Shown here piece by piece: positions 27,828-36,832 of a DNA stretch of 64,000 bases (positions are counted from its first letter, which is position 1; each line of letters opens with the position of its first letter). Under the pieces are notes generated by a model. That model ran no database searches and was not told the origin of the DNA. It worked only from the letters and a program-made list of their open reading frames with translations. The DNA is from Brachyspira hampsonii 30446. GTDB taxonomy: Bacteria; Spirochaetota; Brachyspiria; Brachyspirales; Brachyspiraceae. Location: the NCBI RefSeq assembly GCF_000316195.1, contig NZ_JH994111.1, positions 62,001 to 126,000 on the forward strand, in the 5' to 3' direction. A program made the translations under genes and the position numbers.

Positions 27828-29126
27828 CTATTGTAAGTGAACAGCATTACGAGATAAGAAATTTTTTCTGTCATTAGCATATTTAGCTTTAGAAGAAGTA
27901 GGGTATTCGGCTAAATATTGATTATAAGTTTTATAAGCTTTTTCAAAATCTCTTATATTGTTATTGCCTTTTTCATATATTTCAGCTAGAAGAAGTATAG
28001 AATCTCCTCTTTTAGAAAATTTTACATTTTTTTCTAAAGATTTTTCTAATATATCAGCACCGTCAGATATTCTTCCAAGCTTTTTCAAACTGTCAGCTAT
28101 TTCATAAACAGCATTACCGTATAAAGGAGTTTGAGAATAATTGTTCATTACATCATTGAAGTATACAATAGCTTCATCATGTTTATTCTCAGATTTTTTC
28201 ATAATACCCATAGAATATATGGCTGCTGCTTTTTCATTATTATCAGCATTTTTTAATTTGGAAGCTTCATTATACATGTTAAAAGCATTGTTATAATCTT
28301 TCTTTTGATTATAAATATCTCCTATTCTAAAATGGCTGTATACAGAATATTTAGAATTCGGATATGAAGTTATAATATTACTATAAGTGTTAACCGCATT
28401 ACTGTAATCTTTAATATTTTTTAATTCTTCTGCTGAATTAAATAATGCTATTATTTCAGGATTAGTTTCAATTGCTTTAGCAGGTTTTTCAGCTTCTTTT
28501 TTTATTATTGAACTTTGAGCATTATTAGTAGCTGCTGTCTGATTAGTTTGATTTGTATTATTATTAGGTACGGCTTCATTTGTGCTTACTGTATTAGTAA
28601 TTGTATTATTAGTACTCATCATATCATTAGTCATAACATTATTAGTAGTCATCATGTTATTAGTATTATTAGTTTCATTATCAGGATCTAATATAGCATT
28701 AGTTTCCATAGAAGCTATGCCTTGACTATTAGTTACAGTTATAGTATAAAAGTATTTTCTTATTATACTTTCTTCATTATCAACTTGGAAATTAAGTTTT
28801 CCTATACCGGCTGTTAATGTTCTGAAAGTAAGGAAAGCATTAGTTTTATCTCTTGTGAATCTTACAAAATCAAGGTTAGTAGAATAGCTTGTTATACGAA
28901 TATATCTGTCGAAATTAGTAGCATTTAATTTTATTGAGAAAAGAGTATTTTCAGCTAAATCTACAGATTTAATCAAATCATCTTCTAGTGGTCCGCTTTT
29001 TATACGGCCTGAAGATGCATTAGTTACAACTTTATCATCTGGCTGCACAGTGATCGTTTCCTGAGCAAATGCGGCATTAATTATAATGAACATTGCCATA
29101 ACAGAAGAACATAAAAAAACACGCAT
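27828..29126 (-). CDS. Exported tetratricopeptide-repeat protein
   Basis: 432 residues, with a signal peptide (MRVFLCSSVMAMFIIINAAFA, cut before QE). An N-terminal beta-rich domain (about 25-140) is followed by a low-complexity Asn/Thr/Met linker (about 145-205). Five or so TPR units run from about 225 to the end (for example YPNSKYSVYSHFRIGDIYNQ, YNNAFNMYNEASKL and YEKGNNNIRDFEKAYKTYNQY). The layout recalls CpoB/YbgF or BamD-type envelope proteins, but no Tol-Pal or Bam genes are adjacent. It lies 22 bases after a small single-pass membrane protein gene and is probably in the same operon. A strong terminator follows. Confidence 0.82.
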   Translation of the reverse strand: MRVFLCSSVMAMFIIINAAFAQETITVQPDDKVVTNASSGRIKSGPLEDDLIKSVDLAENTLFSIKLNATNFDRYIRITSYSTNLDFVRFTRDKTNAFLTFRTLTAGIGKLNFQVDNEESIIRKYFYTITVTNSQGIASMETNAILDPDNETNNTNNMMTTNNVMTNDMMSTNNTITNTVSTNEAVPNNNTNQTNQTAATNNAQSSIIKKEAEKPAKAIETNPEIIALFNSAEELKNIKDYSNAVNTYSNIITSYPNSKYSVYSHFRIGDIYNQKKDYNNAFNMYNEASKLKNADNNEKAAAIYSMGIMKKSENKHDEAIVYFNDVMNNYSQTPLYGNAVYEIADSLKKLGRISDGADILEKSLEKNVKFSKRGDSILLLAEIYEKGNNNIRDFEKAYKTYNQYLAEYPTSSKAKYANDRKNFLSRNAVHLQ

Positions 29127-29148
29127 AATTCTCTCCTAAAAGTTAGTG

Positions 29149-29433
29149 TTATTTTTTTCGGCTTTCTACAAAATTTCTTGAGTATTCTAAATCTTCAAAA
29201 CTTAGATTGTCTTTTGTAGAGAGCATTTCACCTTTTATAATTTTTTCTTCATCTTCTTTAAGAATATTAATAGCTTTTGAGTTTTCTTCTTCTGGTGTTA
29301 ATGGTATAACTTTAGGTTTAGAACAAGAGCCTATTAATATTCCTGATAATATTGTTAATAATAACCAAATAAATAGAATTATAAAAAATAAGATCTTTTT
29401 TGTTTTATAAAAATCTTTTACTTTTTCAAGCAT
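29149..29433 (-). CDS. Small single-pass membrane protein
   Basis: 94 residues from the ATG at 29433, chosen because GGGG (29443-29446) sits 9 bases upstream; an ATG at 29448 would add five residues and overlaps that RBS. A basic N-terminus (MLEKVKDFYKTKK) precedes one membrane helix (about 15-38) that ends at a Cys (GSCSKP), then a charged helical tail. No lipobox spacing is certain. Probably the first gene of an operon with the TPR protein. Function unknown. Confidence 0.6.
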   Translation of the reverse strand: MLEKVKDFYKTKKILFFIILFIWLLLTILSGILIGSCSKPKVIPLTPEEENSKAINILKEDEEKIIKGEMLSTKDNLSFEDLEYSRNFVESRKK

Positions 29434-29592
29434 TAATTTATACCCCATAGTTAAATTATAAAATATAGTAAAAAAATTGCAATGAATTTATTTAGAAAAT
29501 GCAGTTAAAACTTATCGTATGATTGAAATAAATGTTTAGTATAAAAATAATCATGTTTGTATAATTTTATATGAATAAATAATAATTTTCAT

Positions 29593-29757
29593 TAGCAATA
29601 ATAAAAAATAATAATTTTTAAATACTAGAAAGCCAAACATAAAAATTAAATATTAGTTATGATATAAGTTTTTAAAGCGATAAACGAGCAGCTGATAACT
29701 GACAAAGGAAGTTGTCAGCTATATTTTAGCGAGTTTATCGCTAGCAATAATAAAAAA
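29593..29757. other. Two-tier hairpin flanked by 16-bp direct repeats
   Basis: The 400-bp gap before 29856 holds this structure. Outer arms AGCGATAAAC / GTTTATCGCT (29676-29685, 29733-29742) are perfect. Inner arms AGCTGATAAC / GTTGTCAGCT (29690-29699, 29711-29720) pair with one G-U. TAGCAATAATAAAAAA occurs at both 29593-29608 and 29742-29757. No T tract follows, so it is not a plain terminator. It may be a structured RNA, cruciform or small insertion. Confidence 0.6.
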
Positions 29758-29855
29758 ATTGATATTTTTTATTTCTAATACTTTACAAAAAATTAACGAG
29801 AATTATAATAAAGTAAACATAATATATAGATAAATACAGGAGAACAAAAATATAC

Positions 29856-30395
29856 ATGAATAAAATTTTACTTCTATTTATAACATTATTAATAATATCA
29901 ATGCAAGCATTCTCTGCTGCTGTAACTACACATTATAATAATTGGAAAATAAGAAGAATAAGCTATAACAATACTGATACAAAAACTGTTACAATGACTA
30001 TAAAAAATAATAATAGTTTGGAGGTATATATAGCTGCTAGAAATAATCAGCTTAGTGTAAGTATAAATTGGTATAAAGATAAAATAGATGAAAATACTCC
30101 TATAGTAGAATATAGTTTTAATAATTCTCCTTATAAATCTGTAGAGCCTTTTATGAGGTCTTCAAGTGATAATTTTGATATATTATATACAATCTCACCT
30201 GCTTTCGGAATAATACAGGAAAAAGAAGTTATTGAATTTCTAAATAAATTAATAAACAGCAAAACTTTATCAATAAAACCTAATACTGATGCTCAGGGAT
30301 ATACTATTGATGTTACAGGGTTAAAAGAGGCAATACAAAAAACTGATTTCTCAGGAACTTTATTTGATAAATACAAAAGTCAAATATTAAAATAA
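29856..30395 (+). CDS. Exported protein of unknown function
   Basis: 179 residues with a signal peptide (MNKILLLFITLLIISMQAFS, cut after AFSA). The mature part is beta-rich, with NNWKIRRISYNNTDTK and IEYSFNN-like strands, and a C-terminal TIDVTGLKEAIQ segment. The layout (short W-containing start, strands, then a final V-x-GL-x-x-AI helix) recalls the exported protein at 3516, but the identity is too weak for a family call. RBS AGGAG lies 13 bases before the ATG, rather far. Family A repeats follow directly. Confidence 0.65.
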   Translation: MNKILLLFITLLIISMQAFSAAVTTHYNNWKIRRISYNNTDTKTVTMTIKNNNSLEVYIAARNNQLSVSINWYKDKIDENTPIVEYSFNNSPYKSVEPFMRSSSDNFDILYTISPAFGIIQEKEVIEFLNKLINSKTLSIKPNTDAQGYTIDVTGLKEAIQKTDFSGTLFDKYKSQILK

Positions 30396-30417
30396 TATAT
30401 ACTAGAAATTTTACATT

Positions 30418-30620
30418 TACAACGCACGCAGAAGAAAGTTAAAAAATACAGCCTATTTAATATTCAAATTTTTATTATATTTTTTGTTTAGTTCACCGTG
30501 CGTTAAATAAATTTTAAATTTAATAAACACTTGGGTGGGTGCTAGCTTATAAAGATAATTAATATTAAAATTTAAAATAAGGCTCTAAATATTAAAGGGT
30601 GGGGTGTGTAATTAATTTTT
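30418..30620. repeat. Family A palindromic repeat, right part (A3)
   Basis: Begins at the inner box AACGCACGC (30421) and runs through CACCGTGCGTTAA, ACTTGGGTGGGTGC and AAAGGGTGGGG. The left outer and middle boxes are missing. Its inner loop is nearly identical to that of A4. Confidence 0.8.
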
Positions 30621-30639
30621 TAAAAACTTATTTGAAATC

Positions 30640-30880
30640 CCACCCTATAGGCTTTCAATCTTTTTCGATTTTTATAAACTATTTTTATTTTAAATCTCGA
30701 TAGTCATTCTAGTTGCCCACCCAATTTTTTTAAATTTACTAACTATTCACCGCACGCAGAAGAAAGTAAAAAAATATAGCCTATTTAATATTCAAATTTT
30801 TATTATATTTTTCGTTTAGTTCACCGTGCGTTAAATAAATTCTAAATTTAATTAACTCTCGGACAGATACTAAAATTATT
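30640..30880. repeat. Family A palindromic repeat, left part (A4)
   Basis: CCCACCCTATAGG (outer), GCCCACCCAATTTT (middle), CCGCACGCAG (inner) and CACCGTGCGTTAA (inner complement). The right half then degenerates to ACTCTCGGAC. Together A3 and A4 fill the 536-bp gap before the LUD gene. Confidence 0.8.
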
Positions 30881-30931
30881 ATTAAGTTATAAATATAATT
30901 AATATAGATATAAAACTTTCTTAAATAAAAA

Positions 30932-31564
30932 TTAGAATCCTAATTCCTCATCTATAAATATTATATGTATTCTTTCTTTTATATGGCATTTATTAACTAT
31001 AATAGTATATGCACATAATCTATTTTCTATATCGCAGTTTTCCTCATCGCATATCATATTGCCTGTGCAGCAAGGATTATCTACTTTAAATCTTACAGAA
31101 TTCTCTCCAGCGGCAATGTTTCTTACTCTTTTTACAGCATCTTCAACAGTATTACAAACTTTATTTCTTCCAACAATTAAAAATACTTTTTTAGGTCCGT
31201 AAATAGTAGCAGCAACTCTGTTTCCTCCTCCGTCTGTAGATACTATATCACCATTTTTTGTTACAGCATTAGCAGAACATAAATAAACATCACTGCTGAA
31301 TGCTTTTATCTCTGCTTCTGCTTTTAATTCCTTATTGTTTCTGTCAACAAAATTCTTATAGCCTTTCAAATCTTCTAATATACCCATTTGATTAACTGAT
31401 GTGCTTCCACCAAATGTTATAGTATCATTTTCTTTTATAAGAGATAATACAAACTTTTTTGCCTCTTCCTTATTACTGAAACTGTCAAAAGCAAAGCCTT
31501 TTTTATTAAACTTTTCTTTTAAAACTAAAGATAATCTTTGAAAATATTCTTCCTGAACTGTCAT
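30932..31564 (-). CDS. LUD-domain protein (LutC/YkgG-like, DUF162)
   Basis: 210 residues. The LUD fold appears as LSLIKENDTITFGGSTSVNQMGI (FGGS loop), VYLCSANAVTKNGDIVSTDGGGNRVAATIYGP and VFLIVGRNKVCNTVEDAVKRVRN. Family members take part in lactate oxidation (LutABC) or similar oxidoreductase complexes, but lutA and lutB are absent here. A Cys-rich C-terminal stretch (PCCTGNMICDEENCDIENRLC, split here only for naming) could bind a metal. A promoter-like TTGAAA-17-TATACT lies upstream. Confidence 0.85.
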   Translation of the reverse strand: MTVQEEYFQRLSLVLKEKFNKKGFAFDSFSNKEEAKKFVLSLIKENDTITFGGSTSVNQMGILEDLKGYKNFVDRNNKELKAEAEIKAFSSDVYLCSANAVTKNGDIVSTDGGGNRVAATIYGPKKVFLIVGRNKVCNTVEDAVKRVRNIAAGENSVRFKVDNPCCTGNMICDEENCDIENRLCAYTIIVNKCHIKERIHIIFIDEELGF

Positions 31565-31597
31565 AAAAAATCCTTCATTTATTATATTTATTAAACT

Positions 31598-31626
31598 AGT
31601 ATAAATACAACTTATATTTTTTTCAA
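31598..31626 (-). promoter_or_regulatory. Promoter-like site for the LUD gene
   Basis: Minus strand TTGAAA (31626-31621), 17-nt spacer, TATACT (31603-31598). The rest of the 320-bp gap up to 31886 shows no other feature. Confidence 0.5.
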
Positions 31627-31886
31627 TATCATTTTAGCTTTAATGCTTACTATATTTGCAGCTCTGACAATATATCTTACATAGATAAAAATTATAAATT
31701 TAATAAAAACTATACAAACAAATTTTAGAATAATCAAATATAAAGAATGATGTATGTATTTACATTTCTTTTTTTATAGTATGTAATATTACTGTCTTTT
31801 CTGTAAACAATATTTTTTGTTATAAATTTTATTTTTCACATTAACAAATATTTTATTTAGATTGCTTTGAAGTGTGGGAGGTTATT

Positions 31887-34166
31887 ATGTCAGAAAAACA
31901 ATTTAAGCCAAAAACTAAAGAAGAATTAAAAAAATTAGTAGAAGATGAAAAAATTAATCTTGGAAACATTGATACAAGTTTAATAACCGATATGAGCGAA
32001 TTATTTAGAAATAGTGAAAGAGAAGATTTCTCAGGTATAGAGACTTGGGACGTATCTAATGTTGAAAATATGAGCAGTATGTTTAAAGGATGCAAAGAAT
32101 TTAATCAGCCTCTAAATAGCTGGAATACCAATAAAGTTAAAGATATGTCAAGAATGTTTGAGAGCTGTTCTAACTTTAATCAGCCTTTAAATAATTGGGA
32201 CACTTCTAATGTTGGCAGTATGAACAATATGTTTCAAGAATGCAAATCTTTTAATCAAGACATTAGTAATTGGAATGTTTCAAAAGTAACAAATATGAAT
32301 TCTATGTTTAATGGATGTACAAGATTTAATCAAAATATAAGTAATTGGAATATAAAGAGCATAAAATATATGAGCTTTATGTTTGCCAATGCTTCATCTT
32401 TTAATCAGGATTTAAATAATTGGGATATAAGCAAGGTAAAAAGAATTAGTTTTATACTTAATCGTGCTAATAGTTTTAAAATAATTCCTTATAAATGGAA
32501 TTTTGATAATATAAAAGAAGATATTGAGTATATATTACCAGAAGAAATGCTTGATGAAATATATTCTAAAAAAGAACCTATTAATTTATTATGCTATTTA
32601 TTTTATGACAAATATTATGAAGATGAAAATTTACAAAAAGTAGATGTTAAATTGTGGCATAAGACTTTAAAAAATTCAATTAATAAAAAAATTATTTCTT
32701 TTGTTTCAAGATTAGAAAAAGATTTTGAAAATGAACTTAAAGATGAAAAAGATGCAGTTGATAATAATAATGCACATTTTCAAAATATTGAAGAGGCAGA
32801 AGAATATGTTAATAATAATTATGATAAGTCATTTGATAAAAGCATAAAATTTATAGATGATAAATATACTATCTTTACTAAAGACAGAAAAACAAAAATA
32901 AGTTTAAAGATGATTAGATTTATTTACGGAAGTTATTTAAAAGTCAAAGATAATGTTGTAAGATTAGAAATTATTGATGATATTATTAATTTGCTTGATA
33001 TAGAAAGTTTTATAAATGCATCTTATGAAATATTTTTAAGTGGCAGAAGTAAATTAGCTTCAAGAATTATTTGCGGTATATATGGAGATGGTAAAATAGT
33101 AGAAGATTATGTAAAAAGTTTAAAAAAAGAATTTTATCCGCGTTCATACTATGTTTATATTTTAGCTTTAAATAAAAATAAATATGCATTAAAATTACTT
33201 TGCGATACATCTTTAAAATCAAAAATAGAAAGCATAAAAAATGCAGCCGAATTAGCACTTGAAACTATATCCAATAGAATGAAACTTGAAAGATATGAAT
33301 TAGATGATTTACTAGTTCCTGATTTTAATCTTGATAAGAATGGCGAGAGAATAGTATATGCTGAAGATAAAGAATATAAACTTTTTATTGATGATAATAT
33401 GGAGCTTCATATTATGCATAATAATAAAGAATTAAAAACAGCACCTAAAACTTTTTCTAAAGAGTTAAAATCAGAAATAACTTTTATTAAAAAAGAGATA
33501 AAAAATATTGTAAAAAGCCAAAGAGATAAAATGATATATCTTTTAATGAATGGAAGAAAATATTCTTATAATTTTTGGAAATCTGTTTATATAGATAATT
33601 ATTTTTTTAATGGGTATGCTGTTAAATTGATTTGGAACTTATATGATGAAAATAATTTATTTTTAACAACATTCAGATATTTAACTGATGGAAGTTTTAC
33701 CGATTATAATGATAATGAAGTAAAAATCAATGAAAATAATTCTATTAGTTTAGCATACATTAAAGAAATGGATAATGATATTATAGAGAAATGGAAAAAA
33801 CAATTATCAGATTATGAGATTGTTCAGCCTATTAATCAATTAAGAGTTATTGATGATTTAGAAAAAGAATTTTATTCATATAATGGTGAATATAAATTAT
33901 CTAAGTTAAAAAATTTTGTTAATAAATATCCTTTTAATGAATATTATGAAGATTATTACACAATAGATGGATATAAATTTGAAGAGAAAGTAAGCGGTTT
34001 AGCATTAGACATATCAACAAATGGTATTAGCAGAGATAATGCTGACTTTGGAGATATGATAGAAATAGTATTAAAAATATTAAATATATCAGAAAATAAT
34101 AAAGATTTAGTTGATAGATTTATGTTTGGTTGTATTTTAATGCTTGAATATTTAAGAACTATGTAA
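31887..34166 (+). CDS. DUF285 repeat protein fused to DUF4132
   Basis: 759 residues, no signal peptide. Start set at 31887 because GGGAGG lies 6 bases upstream; the in-frame GTG at 31872 would include it. The N-terminal 200 residues carry about five DUF285/BspA-like repeats of the form F-x-x-CxxFNQ-x-x-x-x-W-(N/D)-(T/V)-S-x-V-x-x-M-x-x-M, a leucine-rich-repeat-like unit common on surface proteins. The centre is helical. The C-terminal part matches DUF4132 (the E. coli MolR-type family): LVPDFNLDKNGER, a lysine-rich helix, and a final W-x5-L-x-DYEIVQPINQL. The combination of surface-type repeats with a cytoplasmic-type domain is unusual. Two decayed relatives of the repeat part follow. Confidence 0.78.
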   Translation: MSEKQFKPKTKEELKKLVEDEKINLGNIDTSLITDMSELFRNSEREDFSGIETWDVSNVENMSSMFKGCKEFNQPLNSWNTNKVKDMSRMFESCSNFNQPLNNWDTSNVGSMNNMFQECKSFNQDISNWNVSKVTNMNSMFNGCTRFNQNISNWNIKSIKYMSFMFANASSFNQDLNNWDISKVKRISFILNRANSFKIIPYKWNFDNIKEDIEYILPEEMLDEIYSKKEPINLLCYLFYDKYYEDENLQKVDVKLWHKTLKNSINKKIISFVSRLEKDFENELKDEKDAVDNNNAHFQNIEEAEEYVNNNYDKSFDKSIKFIDDKYTIFTKDRKTKISLKMIRFIYGSYLKVKDNVVRLEIIDDIINLLDIESFINASYEIFLSGRSKLASRIICGIYGDGKIVEDYVKSLKKEFYPRSYYVYILALNKNKYALKLLCDTSLKSKIESIKNAAELALETISNRMKLERYELDDLLVPDFNLDKNGERIVYAEDKEYKLFIDDNMELHIMHNNKELKTAPKTFSKELKSEITFIKKEIKNIVKSQRDKMIYLLMNGRKYSYNFWKSVYIDNYFFNGYAVKLIWNLYDENNLFLTTFRYLTDGSFTDYNDNEVKINENNSISLAYIKEMDNDIIEKWKKQLSDYEIVQPINQLRVIDDLEKEFYSYNGEYKLSKLKNFVNKYPFNEYYEDYYTIDGYKFEEKVSGLALDISTNGISRDNADFGDMIEIVLKILNISENNKDLVDRFMFGCILMLEYLRTM

Positions 34167-34186
34167 AATTATTTTATTTATAATAA

Positions 34187-34509
34187 ACTTGTTTCAAAAG
34201 TATTTGATAAGATTATATATAAAATTTTGATAATTTATAAATTATCAAAATAATATTTTACATATTATATATATTATTATTTTAGTATATAAATATGCAG
34301 TCTTTTTGATTCTTGCCTGCCGAAGGCACGCACAGCGAGGCGTACTTCGTATGGGACACCACCGAGTAGGTGCCTTGCCTACGGCACGCAGAGCGGACGG
34401 CAAAAGAAGTGGGGGTGTGGCAACGCAGTGTACTTCGTAGGCAAAGCCCCAACTATAATTTAAAAATATTAAATTAAAAATTTATAAATTTAGTTTTGAA
34501 ACAAGTCTA
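34187..34509. mobile_element. Family B MITE-like element, copy B3
   Basis: Inverted ends ACTTGTTTCAAAAG and AGTTTTGAAACAAGTC, right end followed by TA. The interior has a long G/C-rich core with repeats such as GCCTACGGCACGCAGAGCG and CTTCGTAGGCAAAGCCCC. The right end lies directly against the truncated DUF285 pseudogene. Confidence 0.8.
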
Positions 34510-34512
34510 ATA

Positions 34513-34785
34513 AAATAGATACTTCTTTAATAATAACAAATATGAGCGAAGTTTTTAGAGATTCTAAATTAAAAAATTTTGATAGAATTGAAACTTGGGA
34601 TACTTCAAATGTTACTAAAACGGAGGTATGTTTTGGGTAGCTGTTAACTTTAATCATAATATAAATAGCTGGAATACTTCTAATGTTACTGATATGTAGG
34701 ATATGTTTCTAAAGTAAAAAATATGAAAACTATGTTTATATATTCAGGTATGCAAAATAATATGCCTTCTTGGTATAAAGATTAA
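34513..34785 (+). pseudogene. Decayed DUF285 repeat gene, 5' end lost at the MITE
   Basis: Readable pieces in more than one frame: IDTSLIITNMSEVFRDSK, then IETWDTSNVT, then after a stop NFNHNINSWNTSNVTDM, then SKVKNMKTMFIYSGMQNNMPSWYKD and a genuine end. These match DUF285 repeats of the intact upstream gene (IDTSLITDMSELFRNSE). In-frame stops (TAG at about 34637 and 34697) and frame breaks make it nonfunctional. The missing 5' end coincides with the MITE border. Confidence 0.75.
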
Positions 34786-34824
34786 TTTATAATGAAAATT
34801 CTTAAGTTTATAAATTTTTTTATT

Positions 34825-34848
34825 CAACTTTTTTTGCCAAAAAAGTTG
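34825..34848. terminator. Perfect 10-bp hairpin between the DUF285 remnants
   Basis: CAACTTTTTT / AAAAAAGTTG with a TGCC loop. It follows the first remnant and may have been its terminator. Confidence 0.4.
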
Positions 34849-34941
34849 CAAAAAGACAAATTCTATAATAATAAAAATTTGAAAATTGAAAATATTAAAA
34901 AAAAATATAAAATAACATAAAAGCAATTATGACATATAATT

Positions 34942-35250
34942 ATGAAGTACAAACCTCAAACAATAGAAGAATTGCAAAAATTAGTGAAAGATGAAATCAT
35001 TAATTTTGAAGCATTGATACAAGTTTAATAAAAGATATGAGCTATTTATTTTTGGGAAGCATAAGAAAAAATTTGATGGTATAAAAAAGCTAAAATACAT
35101 TAAAAGTTCTTAATAGTATGTTTGATAATACTAAAATTTTAATAATAATATAAATAGTTTAAATGTATCCAAGCAGATCCTAATCATATGAGAGATGTGT
35201 TTGATAACTCAGCAATTAAAAATAATACTCATTCTTAGTATAAAATTAAT
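34942..35250 (+). pseudogene. Second decayed DUF285 repeat gene
   Basis: Starts with an intact N-terminus, MKYKPQTIEELQKLVKDE, like the intact gene's FKPKTKEELKKLVEDEKI. It then loses frame in ..INFEALIQV-stop, where one missing base would give the expected N-x-DTSLIKDMSYLF. Later pieces include MRDVFDNSAIKNNTHS-stop-YKIN, a decayed version of the usual SWYKD-type end. Multiple stops; no function expected. Confidence 0.7.
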
Positions 35251-35299
35251 TTATACTGAAACAACTTTTACTTTAATTTAATTACTTTAAGAAAAATAT

Positions 35300-35642
35300 T
35301 TATTCTAACTCCCCGCCACATAAGTTCATTATCTTATTTAGACATTTTTATTTTTTAATATACTTATAACTTCATCTGTTATTTAAAGCACCCACCCTAG
35401 ATTTATTTAAATATTACAGTCTTTTTACCCGCACGCATGGAAAAATTAATAAAATATAAATAAAATTAAAGAACAAATATAATTAATATTAAAAATTTGC
35501 TTAAACGTGCGGGTAATGGGAACAATAAATTTATAAAAAACTTGGGTGGGTGTGTATTTAATAATTACAACTTTTAAATATTAATGAAGTTATAATAAAA
35601 AATGAAAACATATAATTTTAAGGGGGTGGGCTTGTAATTAAA
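35300..35642. repeat. Family A palindromic repeat, copy A5
   Basis: CTCCCCGCCAC (outer), GCACCCACCCTAG (middle), inner CCCGCACG (35428-35435) with CGTGCGGG (35506-35513), then ACTTGGGTGGGTG and AGGGGGTGGGC. The inner pair differs from the usual AACGCACG / CGTGCGTT on both arms together, so pairing is kept. Confidence 0.85.
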
Positions 35643-35655
35643 ACTTTAAAAATAA

Positions 35656-35697
35656 AAAATAGCCAGTCCCATTATAAAAATGAGACCAGCTATTTTT
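35656..35697 (-). terminator. Terminator after flaB
   Basis: AAAAATAGC...GTC...CAT pairs with ATG..GAC...GCTATTTTT around a short loop, with T runs on both sides. It separates flaB from the family A repeat. Confidence 0.8.
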
Positions 35698-35723
35698 AAT
35701 TAGTCTGCTATAAATGAACTAAA

Positions 35724-36581
35724 TCATTGTACCAAACGTAAAACACCTTGAGTCATAGTGTTAGCTTGAGCCAACATAGCCAAGTTAGTCTGACTTAAAA
35801 TTTGGTCTTTAGCAAATTTAACAGAAGTTTCAGCCATATCAGTATCTCTGATTCTGCTTTCAGAAGCTGCAGTGTTTTCATAAGCGATCATCAAACCTTG
35901 AGCAGTAAGCTCTAATCTGTTTTGATAAGCACCTAAGTTAGATCTTTGTTTAGAAACTTTCATTAAAGCTTCATCAACTATACCTATAGCACTGTTAGCT
36001 TTGTCTATAGAAGAAATAGAAATACCAGTACCTTCAGCAGTTTGTAAGCCTAAAGCAGCAGCTGTCATAGTTCCTATATAAACTCTTCTTCTTTCATCCA
36101 TGTTGGCACCCATATGAAACCACATAGAAGCAACAGGAGAACCGCCTTCATTAGGGTTAGCAAATCTTCCAGTTAACATGTTAAGAGTATTGAACTGAGC
36201 TTGGCTAGCAATACGATTAACTTCATCAACTAATTGAGAAACTTCAACTTGAATAAGCATTCTGTCAGCATCAGTATAGATACCGTTAGCAGATTGTACA
36301 GCTAATTCACGAATTCTTTGTAAGATGTCTTGGCTCTCTTGAAGATATCCTTCAGTAGTTTGAATGAAAGATATACCGTCTTGAGTGTTTCTTTCAGCCT
36401 GACGCAAACCGCGGATTTGTGTTCTCATTTTTTCAGATACTGCAAGTCCTGAAGCATCATCTCCAGCTCTGTTGATTCTTAATCCAGAAGATAAAGCAGC
36501 CATGTCTTTAGAAAGGTCTACATTTCTGAATTTTAATGTACGCTGTGCATTTATAGCACTAATGTTATTATTGATGATCAT
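35724..36581 (-). CDS. flaB: Periplasmic flagellin core protein FlaB
   Basis: Core filament protein of the periplasmic flagella, 285 residues. The N-terminus [20 protein letters not shown] and the segment [24 protein letters not shown] form the conserved D0/D1 domain. The variable outer domain is short, as in spirochaete FlaB, and the C-terminus ends TQGVLRLVQ. The start at 36581 is chosen over the ATG at 36587: GGAGG directly abuts the latter but is 6 bases from the former, and mature FlaB proteins begin MIINxN. The gene has its own sigma-28-like promoter, a leader of about 240 bases and a terminator. FlaB lacks a signal peptide because it is exported by the flagellar apparatus. Confidence 0.96.
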   Translation of the reverse strand: MIINNNISAINAQRTLKFRNVDLSKDMAALSSGLRINRAGDDASGLAVSEKMRTQIRGLRQAERNTQDGISFIQTTEGYLQESQDILQRIRELAVQSANGIYTDADRMLIQVEVSQLVDEVNRIASQAQFNTLNMLTGRFANPNEGGSPVASMWFHMGANMDERRRVYIGTMTAAALGLQTAEGTGISISSIDKANSAIGIVDEALMKVSKQRSNLGAYQNRLELTAQGLMIAYENTAASESRIRDTDMAETSVKFAKDQILSQTNLAMLAQANTMTQGVLRLVQ

Positions 36582-36832
36582 CGTCATCCTCCATGATATT
36601 TATTCAAAAAGGCATCCGTGCCTAATTGGCAAAAAATATTAAAGAGAATTTAAGGTATTCCGACAATCTAAATGACTATATGAAGTTGCCAAAATACCAT
36701 TAAATCCTATAGTAAGAATATATTACGCCAAAATATATTCTTAATAAATTATATGGTATCAACTAAGCAAATAGGGAGTTCGAGACCGCCAAATACTTGA
36801 ACTCTCATTTTGCTATACAATAATTTTCGGAC
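36582..36832 (-). promoter_or_regulatory. Structured flaB leader with a CsrA-site-like hairpin
   Basis: Reading toward flaB, three hairpins occur: GAGTTCAAG / CTCGAACTC; TAAGAATATATT / AATATATTCTTA; and AATTTAA-GGTATT / GGAATACCTTAAATT. They are followed by GGCA-CGGA-TGCC (36622-36611), a stem with GGA in its loop 30 bases before ATG. The RBS itself reads ATGGAGGATG. GGA in a loop plus GGA in the RBS is the CsrA pattern. Confidence 0.55.

Noticed and set aside
34744-34926. 60-codon minus-strand ORF opposite the DUF285 remnants
   Set aside because: Extremely Phe/Leu/Ile-rich, as expected from AT-rich noncoding DNA, and no RBS.
36775-36812. tRNA-like T-arm (GGAGTTCGAGACCGCC) in the flaB leader
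   Set aside because: No acceptor stem or anticodon arm at the right distances; the bases are part of a flaB leader hairpin.
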